Source: Selenia dentaria
Lineage: Eukaryota; Arthropoda; Insecta; Lepidoptera; Geometridae
Length of the DNA stretch: 64,000 nucleotides
Assembly (NCBI GenBank): GCA_917880725.1
Contig: OU862892.1
Location: 5,456,793 to 5,520,792 of the forward strand
Direction: 5' to 3'
Position numbers and translations under genes: made by a program. The notes beneath the pieces are model-generated. The model saw only the letters and a list, made by a program, of their open reading frames with translations, did not search any database and had not been told where the DNA came from. This document shows, in pieces, positions 55,725 through 64,000 of the stretch. Position 1 is the stretch's first letter. Each line of letters opens with the position of its first letter.

Positions 55725-56408
55725 GAATAATTTAGTATTATTCTTATTCTTATTCTTCTTTGGGGGCGATGAGGCCTGCACTGACGTCCCGCTTGGGGTG
55801 TTTTGTGCATTCCCCCCTGCCAGCATTTACTCCAGCCAGCCTAACTCCTTTACATAGCGGAGTATGGCCTTGGGTCGCTGACACAACTGCTCCAGTGTTG
55901 TTTGAGATGTTGTATGAGCAACTGTCGATAATGCTAGTGATGCCTCATGCGGTCTGGAGTGGACCTCCAGTAATCCTGTTTTTGATCTGATTTCTTCCTT
56001 AGCACTACAGTGCAGCAACACATGCTCCACAGTCTCGTTTTCCTGCAGACAACCTCTACATAGAGGGCTGTCCGTTACTCCAATCTTGTATGACTGGTAA
56101 TTTAGATTACAGTGACCAGTGATAATGCCCACCATTAGGCGAAGGTCCTGCAGTTGTAATCGTAGTAATTTGTTTGTAGTATTTTTGTTTAGGATTGGAA
56201 ACATGGATTTCGCATGTTTTCAGTCCTTTCTGTCATCCCAACAGTTTTGGTGTTTTCTCTCGGTGTAGCGACTCAGGAGATTCCGCACTTCCATTGCTGA
56301 TGGTCTGCAGAGTTCCATTTTCTCAATGCTACCTTGCTTTTTGGCTCCTTCTTTAGCTAGTATATCTGCCCTTTTATTACCAGAACAAAGGCCATGTCCT
56401 TTTCTTAC
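55725..56408 (-). mobile_element. I-clade-like LINE, 3' part
   Basis: On the minus strand: end of an RNase H domain, a CCHC knuckle region, a stop near 55827, a short 3' UTR and a tail of AAGAATAAGAATAAGAATAA (55740-55760), the TAA-type tail of I elements. RT is absent, so the copy is 5'-truncated. Confidence 0.72.
55827..56405 (-). pseudogene. LINE RNase H end and zinc-knuckle domain
   Basis: 56405-56225 reads GHGLCSGNKRADILAKEGAK, corresponding to the GHxGIxGNExADxLAK end of RNase H, and continues SAMEVRNLLSRYTERKHQNC. A stop separates it from the 125-codon frame 56204-55827, which has LMVGIITGHCNLNYQ and the knuckle LCRGCLQENETVEHVLLHC (Cys-Cys-His-Cys). This arrangement after RNase H is typical of I-type LINEs. 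Non-functional because truncated and interrupted. Confidence 0.75.
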
Positions 56409-57432
56409 ATTAAGTAATTATTTAAGTGAATTTTATACTTATCATATATGACCGACTTGTAGGATGTAAAAATACATTTTTAAATATTGTATCTGTCAAC
56501 TTTAAACATAGATAGAAATACAATCATATTGATTATATTATTAATAAGTACGAAGTCATTCGTAGTTACTGGCACGACAATTCTAAGATAAGTTCTAAAT
56601 AAACGCTAAATATGTTTTAAACTATGTAACAGGTTTTGATGAATCTTAGTCCGAGATAGTCTTTAGACCGGAAAAAGATATTAGATAATTTTATCTAAAA
56701 AATAATTCTAGTAGGAGTCGCTATGTGAGCAGAAAGCTTGCTTGTTTAAATATTTTTCATTTATTCTCTTATATAGTTGAATTTCATTCTGCTAAGGTGT
56801 TACAAGTATAAATATGAAATTTTAAGGCAGACATAGATAAAATCATTCTGAAAATGCTTTTAGCAAGTCTGGTGTTCAATAAGGTTAACCAATTGTATCT
56901 TCACTTGATACACTGAAAAGTCTAAAGTGTACAAGAACATCAATGAACACTTTTAGTTAAAAACATTTGCTGAGAAAACATTTTCCCTTCAGCACTTCCC
57001 ATGTTTTACTAAGTTACCCTCACTAAATTACCTAGTTTATCAAATCAGATGACGCGAAAAAGTATTTCGGTAAACCCGGTGATTTACTATCACACCACGC
57101 ATAACGCCTAGAGTTAGGGATGTGACACATATCTAAAACGTCGATGATTTTCTAAACGACTACGTAAAATAACATAAAATAATATAATATATTCAATTAC
57201 AAATGCACTCTTAGGCGTTATTTATTAAAAGTGCAGGCAGTAACGAGGAAATTTGAGGGTATTTAGTTAACATTTATTTGGGTGTAGTTTTAATAATCAT
57301 GTAACATTAAAATATATAAATTTTGAAACGCGACTTGAACTTATTAATTCATCACGTGTTTTGGAATTTTGAAGTACTTGTTTATAAAACAGTAAAAGGA
57401 CGAACATTGAAATTGTAGATAGAATAATTCCA
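56409..57432. other. AT-rich sequence, nothing recognised
   Basis: No gene, RNA or repeat structure was seen. Confidence 0.5.
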
Positions 57433-57504
57433 TCCTCGGACGGGATTCGAACCCGCGTCTTCCGACAATTCGCGTCAGACGGCATGGCCGCTAGACTACC
57501 GAGA
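57433..57504 (-). repeat. tRNA-like unit, 72 nt, reverse member of a pair
   Basis: On the minus strand TCTCGGTAGTCTAGCGGCCA has an A box (TAGTCTAGCGG), and GCGGGTTCGAATCCCGT is a perfect B box and T arm. CTCGG/CCGAG closes an acceptor-like stem, and CTGAC, a 7-nt loop GCGAATT and GTCGG form an anticodon-like arm. The D arm is weak and the base before the would-be anticodon is C instead of U, so I do not call a functional tRNA. It is probably a tRNA-derived repeat head. Confidence 0.6.
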
Positions 57505-57540
57505 CACGAGGTGCGAGCATCGAATTTTACGGACCTCGAG

Positions 57541-57612
57541 CCTCGGTGGCCTAGTTGGTCATGGCGTCTGACAAGGATTGTCAGAATCCCGTTAGAGGAT
57601 GGAATTTTTCTC
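57541..57612 (+). repeat. tRNA-like unit, forward member of the pair
   Basis: CCTCGGTGGCCTAGTTGGTC (A box) and TGGCGTCTGACAAGGATTGT, CAGAATCCCGTTAGAGGATG. It is degenerate in the B box. Sequence after it (GAGGATGGAATTTTTCTCTC, TATAATT) matches that after the reverse unit on the other strand (GAGGATGGAATTATTCTATC, TACAATT). Confidence 0.6.
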
Positions 57613-58287
57613 TCTATAATTGCAATAATATTATAATTAATCGCAATAAATATAATATAATTGCAATGTTTAGTATCGCTAACCAGTGTTAGTGCTTTAA
57701 AAATCTAATTATAAGAAAAGTAGAAGGACGTTTTTTTTCATTTATTTTAAACCACATCTACAACTTTCTGGCATCATCTGTTTCCGGTTGAAATAATATT
57801 GTATTGCAACCACCTACCTGCCAGAAAATATGTTCAATGGCGAACAATTGCCGCCGCAGAGAAGGACGTATTAACGGACGTATTAAAATAATCTTATATT
57901 AACTATAATATGTTAATATGTTTCTTATGATCAAAATAAAGCGTTTTAATTTGCTATTATTATAACATATTAAGAAATTTTAAATTACTTGTCCTTCACT
58001 AATGATAATACATTTTATAAAAACTAAGGAAAATAAAACCATAAAAGTTTTGCCTTGCCATCCCTACTAAGAATATAGGAAGCGGTGATGGAGTATTGCC
58101 AATATCAATAAATTATATTCTCGCTGGCTTTGTCTTTCGTGAATAACAACCTTTGGCGCTAGGTCATTCTGTTTTTACTTATCTACGTTGATTTATTCAT
58201 ACCAATAAATACGATATCATTATGAATTACGAATAGATACAATTTTAGCATTTTTTAGTTTTATGTATGTAAGTACCTTTATTATGT
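57613..58287. other. AT-rich sequence, nothing recognised
   Basis: No gene or bounded repeat was recognised. Confidence 0.45.
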
Positions 58288-58485
58288 ACTAGCTGTTCTC
58301 CGCGGTTTCACCCGCGCGGTGATGGATGACGAGGATGATTATGAATCTTATATAGCTTATATTACTCAGGGTGAATGTAGCTTTCCAATGGTGAATACAT
58401 TTTTGAAATCAGTCCAGTACTTTATGAGCTAATTCGTTACAAACATACTTACAAATCTTTCCTCTTTATAATATGATATAGTATA
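58288..58485 (-). mobile_element. Small Helitron, near complete
   Basis: On the minus strand the 3' end CATCCATCACCGCGCGGGTG, AAACCGCGGAGAACAGCTAGT has the textbook hairpin (CCGCG..CGCGG) followed by CTAGT. The 5' side has TATTATAAAGAGGAAAGATT and TTGTAACGAATTAGCTC. About 200 bp, no coding capacity. Confidence 0.75.
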
Positions 58486-58836
58486 TGGTATAGATAGTAT
58501 ACCTAGATTATAAATAAATAAACACTGAAGATAGCAACATCTAATTCTAAAGTGAAAGTATAATAATAAATATATCTAAAGTAAAAGAGTATGGAATAAT
58601 AAAGTTTACATGATCTCTGAATCCCAGACTTGGTTGACTTGCGTTTAGGAATTGAGGCTCTTCTTTCTTATTGACATTTTTAAGCTCAATTATAAGTTGC
58701 AGTAAATACAGTAACAACCACAGACTTATGATGGATGCCAACGCATGGTAACACACGTAAAAACAGTATTTTTTACATATAGTAAAGGTGCGAGATGGAA
58801 GCCGGCTACATGAATCTCCAGCAGGACCGCAGGTCA

Positions 58837-58944
58837 GCCGTGCGATTCTCTAATGATTTGTCGACGAGGTCGTCGACGAGCTCACCGATGTCAAATACCT
58901 TATGAGATATATGCAACGATGTTTTCTCTTAGAGAATTGCAATA
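58837..58944. mobile_element. MITE family E, copy 2 (internally deleted)
   Basis: GCCGTGCGATTCTCTAATGA at the left and TTCTCTTAGAGAATTGCAAT at the right. Shares CGACGAGCTCACCGATGTCA and CCTTATGAGATATATGCAAC with the copy at 43098-43288 in reverse, but is about 80 bases shorter. Confidence 0.6.
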
Positions 58945-60774
58945 GTAGTGCAGCTCGCGGGTACCAATCTACCTACCTAGTAAAACAACTGAAAAGCTTT
59001 TAAACGTAACCTTTCATATCGTTTTTCAAATGGTTGCCATGCCATCTGCAATTGCTGTCTGCTGTCGGGTTCGAAATCATGACTGCAGCGACATGAAGCG
59101 ACGACGTGACGCGGCGAGATGAAGCAACGACATGTCGTCTGCTGCTGCTACGTGTAGCCGGCTACTAACTTGCACCTTTACACCAGGGATGTTAGATGCC
59201 AACTCAGGAATTATGACATCGGCTCTTCAAAATTATGGTACTTTAGATAAAATTATGGTACGGTTTTCTGAGGGTCTATATTGGTCTAGGACAACAACCA
59301 CTGTATGTGGTATACCAGGACTTTATTTCACATCATTTAACTTAATTCTGCGTTATCAACGATAGCCCAGTCCGATTAGGATTTGACCTGGGAAAAATTA
59401 TAAATATAAATTTTCCTTCGGAATTATATGGGAAAGGTCACTGGCAGTCTAAATTTTATTATACGTGGTAATCGATCCGCCTAAGGGTCAAATTTTGTTT
59501 ATTGAATTGATCATGTACTGAAGTACACTGTACATTGAACATGGTTAAATAATATAAGGTCAATACGATTTCACAACAGTTGTTTAAAATTGGATTGCCT
59601 ACAATTTTGATACTCTTATTTTTTCTAAAATCGATATTTTCTGATTTATACCCAAAAGAGGGGGCGAATTGTTGTTTGACTAACAACTCTGTTATTTTCA
59701 TTTTACCTACATGAAACTTTGTTGTAAGTAAACAAAGTTGTTAGCAATTAAGTTTTCTATTAATTTGGTTCTTTTTTTTTTCTTCGGATCGATATTTTTC
59801 TATTTATACCCGAAAAGAGGTGGAGGTAATATCTTATCATTGCATAATCATGTTTATTTTCAATTTTACATGGAAAATTGATACCAACAAACTTGTTTGT
59901 AATTCAATTTGCTACAATGGCAGGACTTGTAAACTAACTTTAAATAAGTGAGTGAGTAGCAGTCTACGGTACTCACTTTGATTTTTCATGCATATTAAAA
60001 ATTAAATATGCCTGACTGCCTACTACCAATATTGACACAAAAGTAGTATTTTGGGTTGAATTTAATACCTACAATGAAAAATTTTATTGTGATTTGGAAT
60101 GCGGGAATGATGTAAAAACAATGATCCTGCAAAACGTATTCAAAATTGTTGTATTTATTTCTGTCTCTATGTATCGATGATAAATGCGAAATTATGGTAC
60201 ATTTGCGTACCATAAGAATGTACCATGGTACATGGTACAGACATCTGGATAATGGTACGTGTACCATAATTATGGTACGTATAACATCGATGCTTTACAC
60301 ATACAAGCGACGGTTATGTTATGATAACAGCAAACTTTAAATTAAGAGGACGAGTAACAAAGAGCCTAATCACGTAACGGACGTGTGCTAAGCGTCGGGA
60401 AAAAATATTTACCAAATGCCTTTTATCGATATACTAGATGGCGCTGCACTGTTAAAATGCATGCAAGCTTTTAGATCAGGCGTGCATGGATCGGTATCAT
60501 TTCAGTTATAGAGTTATTGGTAATCAAAAATTAACTAATAATCAAGCAGGTTCATCCCTAATAAACTAGGCCAAAGGCTGCAAAGACCTGTTAACAAGAG
60601 GCCTAAGCAGTGCCTACGCTGGTTTACAGCGTAGCAGCAGGCCCATGCAGGCTAGGGGGATGGAGGTGATTGAATAGGTAGCGTAGAGATTGCAGAGCAT
60701 TGACCCCAACGAACTTCAAGAATAGGCATGTCTAATAGGGCTGACCAAAAATTACGGATAGTAATTTATTATTA
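58945..60774. other. Unassigned region with an old duplication and GGTAC-rich patches
   Basis: 59622-59664 and 59781-59823 are imperfect direct repeats (ATCGATATTTTCTGATTTAT, ACCCAAAAGAGG). 59234-59263 and 60192-60272 are rich in ATTATGGTAC/GTACCAT. The plus frame 59132-59365 has no motif. Confidence 0.4.
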
Positions 60775-61343
60775 ACTAGCTAGTGCCCGCGACTACGTCT
60801 GCGCAGGATTATTACTTCGAGTAGCTTGTTTTATTCTCCAAGGGCATATCTATACCAAAATGTCATGAATTATGTACATGGTCAAACGAAATTGATATAA
60901 TAGTATTATATGAGTAAATTTAGATACTTAGTATGTCAATCAGTAAACATTAATAATAAAATACAGGACTTACGTACATACAAATATAAAATAATCACCA
61001 TGGAAAAAAACTGTCTTTAAATTTCATTACCCTTGACGGTCGCCGAGCACGTCTAGTGCATCGAGCTGTCAAATTGACTTGGCTTTTGCCTAAGCTATCA
61101 GAAATTGACACAAACTTTGATATAACTGTCATCATTACGATCTTGACGTACGAGGAGATCTTATTATTTTGTCTATGCTGGACCCAAGCATATTACGCTT
61201 TTTCACCCGCGTGGTGATGGATGATGATGACGATGAAAAGTACCCTATGTGTTAATCCAGCGCCTCAGCGTGAAAGAGTAAGAAAGATCCACACATCCAT
61301 ACAACCATAATCTTAAACTTTCGCGTTTATAATATTAGTAGGA
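60775..61343 (-). mobile_element. Complete non-autonomous Helitron, 569 bp
   Basis: On the minus strand it starts TCCTACTAATATTATAAACG, CGAAAGTTTAAGATTATGG, continues TTACTCTTTCACGCTGAGGC, CATCCATCACCACGCGGGTG, AAAAAGCG, GTGCTCGGCGACCGTCAAGG, TACTCATATAATACTATTAT and ends GTAGTCGCGGGCACTAGCTA GT. No Rep/helicase. It is the intact reference for the 32972-34016 and 52110-52479 copies. Confidence 0.82.
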
Positions 61344-62405
61344 CAAAATTTTGCCATGTTTCCCAATCTTGACTAGGTACATATGCACACCTTTCAGAAT
61401 TACTACCCTTTTTCATGACACACTGAATAGATATCTAGTGTGGTATTTTAGAATCCCCGGTTTCTCACTTACCGGTATTTTTATGTTTTCTAAGTAACCG
61501 CCAGATTTTATATTCTATCTAACGACTGCTTGCCTTACGAGGATATAAATTTAACACAACTATTTGTATGGACGTTATATCAAATCTCTATTTCTAGATA
61601 TGGGAACATAGTGTAAATAGTGAATAGATAGGTTATAAAAATCAGCCATTAACATTAATAGTAAGCACCACGCCTCTCTATGGCAGTTGTGCGCGTCACT
61701 GCGCATTGTCCCGAAACCCTCTAGTCTTGATAAGCCAGTAATTTTACTTGTTGCCTACTACTGCCTTTCCTTGCACACTAGCACAATACACTACATTATA
61801 AATAGACGACTTTGTATCCAATTTGCTCACAAAGTTCACAGTTATATAACTTATTTGCGAAAAAATCCAAGTTAAACTTAACTTTAAAACACCTACATTA
61901 GCATGCTACTGTAAAAACTGGCTCAAGCCAATTAGCCTCCGACTTCAAGAGAGAACATTTTGTATTCCAACTTTAGTAGCTATGAAAAGTTTTCTGCGAG
62001 AGCTTTTTATACTTTTGGATGCTATCGAAGTAGTTACAAACATTTCTTTGCACGATACAAATAACTTATTTATATCAATTGTATCTCATTTATCTATGCT
62101 AAAAACAATGTCATTAAATAAATAGCGGGACTGCACTGCAAAGAGATGGTGAATGCAATGACACGGAACAAATATCCAGGGCCGGGTCAAATTTTTTCAA
62201 AACGCAGGATCTACTACATCAGCTATAGGTATTCATGGCTCTTAAACTCATGAAAATTACTTATCATTTTCAAATTTAATTAAAATCGTTTAATAAAATA
62301 GTTATATAGTAAAGTTAAATAGTTTACTGACTAAATATAGGTTTAATAAATTTTTCTCAATATTTCTTTGTCACAATCATTTAGTAATTTTAACGAGAAA
62401 AATTA
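61344..62405. other. Unassigned sequence
   Basis: TTGTATGGACGTTATATCAA at 61564 is shared with the foldback MITE at 11125. No other structure and no gene is recognised. Confidence 0.4.
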
Positions 62406-62535
62406 TATTCGGACGTAAATCAAAGCCGCGTCTTCCACTCCAACAACCGTGTTAGACGCTATAACTACTGGCCACCGAGGCGATCCTATGAGTATAGAAG
62501 TCGCGGGTTTCGAGTCCCGTTCGAGGATGTGTAGT
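62406..62535. repeat. Second head-to-head pair of tRNA-like units
   Basis: The minus part (62482-62406) reads GCCTCGGTGGCCAGTAGTTA, TAGCGTCTAACACGG, GTGGAAGACGCGGCTTTGAT. The plus part (62488-62535) reads GAAGTCGCGGGTTTCGAGTC, CCGTTCGAGGATGTGTAG, i.e. the B box half of the same tRNA-like head. Both are degenerate. Confidence 0.5.
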
Positions 62536-63427
62536 TTTCCTTTGTAATATTACAAAGTTAAGTCTTTAACCACACATGTCACAATTTCTGGAAAAGCAGT
62601 GGTACCGTCTTTTCTTTGAGGAACCCCACTTTCTTTCAGATTTCATCAGTGAAGTGTAAAAATTAATTTTTAGCCGTTAAAATTGTGGGTGTCACTGAAA
62701 CTGTGCTTACCATCAGGTGCACGGCTCCCTCTTCACATCACATATTAGTTAAAAAATAGTTGTTCTATTAAAAGTATTTGTTTTCAACAAAAATAAACGT
62801 AATTAAATCACGTTACATACTCGGTAAATCAAAGACTAACAGCTTATGGAAATTAGCCAGAAGGTGGTGTTTATTAAATGTTTCGAGACTCTCGTTAAAT
62901 ATCAAAGTTATGTTCAGATGTAATATGTTTATATATTAACATATGGTATGACAATAATTTTACAGGTTACAGTAACAAAATGTATTTCATTCTTTAGTAA
63001 TTTAATTCAAAAGCATTGATAACTAATAAGATGCCTATATCGTCTAGCATTTATTATAACTTGAGGTACTCATGTGCTTTCAGTTAGTTTCTTTCTTATC
63101 AAAAGTAAAAGATTAAAAAAGAAACTATATATGCAGTTATTGTTTTCTTATAAATCGAGGGCATGTCTCCTTTCACGATTTTTCTCAAAATCTCGTGGTT
63201 TCGGATTTGGCCATGACCACACTTCTCAAAAAAAACCATCCTGTTTACCAGATTTACAAGTATAGATAGATAACACTTATATGTACACATTTCACAAAAT
63301 AACATCAGCAACTACAATAGAAATGTATCTTCCAGACAAACTTTGGATGGGGAGGAATTCCCGCTAATTATTAATCTACAATGTAGAAAGTAAAATAATC
63401 GAAAAATAATAAATAGGTAATGTAAAT
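62536..63427. other. AT-rich sequence, nothing recognised
   Basis: Opposite-strand frames at 63074-63311 overlap each other and have no motif. Confidence 0.45.
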
Positions 63428-63655
63428 TTGGAAGTCGGTCTTTTGCACCGACTTCCAAAAAGCAGGAGGTACGCAATTCAACTATTTTTTTTTAAATGTT
63501 TGTTACTTCATAACTTTTGATTAGGTGAACCGATTATCAAAATTCTTTTTGTTTGAAAGCTGGTGCTTCCCGTGTGGTCCCAGTTAAATTTCATCAAATT
63601 CGGTTCAGTAGTTTTTGAGTTACACTCCAATAACTGTATAGAATGGAAGTTGGTA
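63428..63655. mobile_element. MITE family D, copy 3
   Basis: The left side has TTGGAAGTCGGTCTTTTGCA, CCGACTTCCAAAAAGC (a small palindrome of the family end). The right end is ATAGAATGGAAGTTGGTA. Interior GGTGAACCGATTATCAAAAT, GAAAGCTGGTGCTTCCCGTG and TGGTCCCAGTTAAATTTC matches copies 1 and 2. Confidence 0.7.
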
Positions 63656-64000
63656 TTACATTTTTCAAGGTGTACTTGTTATACTTCACTGGGTAGTTCC
63701 TGATGAATAAAAACTTATACGCAATACTTACTTTTTTTCATGCCAAGGGAGTCACGAGTAGGATCTATGTTCATAGTATCTCGTAATCGTGTACCTACTC
63801 TCTGCTAATTGGGATGCTGTACAGCTTGGTATATCATTAATAATTTACATTTTTAACATGTTTTATAAAAGTACCCACCTGCACCCCTCGTTTTCATCTG
63901 CGTGATGATGGATGTTGATAATATTTTTCTTATTTATATATATTATATATAAACTTTCCCAAAGCGATAAAAACAAAAAGACAAAAATAAAAAAGAACCA
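63656..64000. other. AT-rich end of window
   Basis: Near 63884-63920, CACCCCTCGTTTTCATCTGC and GTGATGATGGATGTTG weakly resemble a Helitron 3' region on the minus strand. Nothing else recognised. Confidence 0.4.

Noticed and set aside
57433..57504. Functional tRNA gene (would-be GAA anticodon)
   Set aside because: Weak D arm, C in place of the invariant U33, no pol III terminator directly after it, and several degenerate relatives nearby, one forming a mirror pair.

Overview
The window reads as an AT-rich, repeat-laden stretch of an insect nuclear genome, almost certainly a moth or butterfly (Lepidoptera). The evidence is the company of repeats: non-autonomous Helitrons that start near TCCTACTAATATTATAAA and end in a GC hairpin plus CTAGT, an RTE-clade LINE with a (CAT)n-type tail, R1-clade, Jockey/CR1-like and I-clade LINE ends, GC-rich dispersed repeats with TTTGCCAACCTATG 3' ends, and many small inverted-repeat elements. 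I recognise no host protein-coding exon, no functional tRNA or rRNA gene and no CRISPR array. Nearly everything interpretable is mobile DNA; the rest is AT-rich sequence in which I see no gene.

Layout. 0.9-1.1 kb: a 5S rRNA-like repeat. 1.3-4.6 kb: a near full-length but broken RTE LINE (minus strand). 4.9-13 kb: foldbacks, MITEs, GC-rich repeats and one R1-type 3' UTR inserted in another repeat. 13.6-14.8 kb: 3' half of a Jockey/CR1-like LINE. 15-26 kb: mostly featureless AT-rich DNA with scattered MITEs. 26.8-27.7 kb: a Helitron swollen by a 97-bp tandem array. 28.5-31.1 kb: a Merlin/IS1595-like DNA transposon with an apparently intact three-exon transposase gene (356 codons when the two introns are removed). 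33.0-34.0 kb: a Helitron carrying a piece of a LINE RNase H domain. 34.3-37.4 kb: MITEs, a LINE tail and a Penelope-like repeat. 38.2-38.9 kb: a tRNA-like repeat split by a GC-rich retroposed segment with an 11-bp target duplication. 40.8-41.6 kb: a Harbinger element with TTA target duplication. 42.1-42.9 kb: nested MITEs. 44.7-46.6 kb: Jockey- and R1-type LINE ends. 48-52.5 kb: dispersed repeats, a MITE, and a Penelope-type repeat that holds a canonical hammerhead-ribozyme core. 53.6-61.3 kb: a palindromic MITE, an I-clade LINE end, head-to-head tRNA-like units and two more Helitrons. 61.3-64 kb: mostly unassigned sequence, with one more head-to-head tRNA-like locus at 62.4 kb and a MITE with ACCGACTTCC ends at 63.4 kb.

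The most interesting items are (1) the hammerhead core at 51.40-51.45 kb with a decayed relative at 37.27 kb, (2) the RNase H fragment captured inside a Helitron, shown by comparison with two uninterrupted copies in the same window, (3) the intact intron-containing Merlin-like transposase, (4) the homogenised 97-bp array inside a Helitron, and (5) paired, divergent tRNA-like units at 57.4 and 62.4 kb. All family assignments rest on motifs read by eye; no alignment or database search was run.
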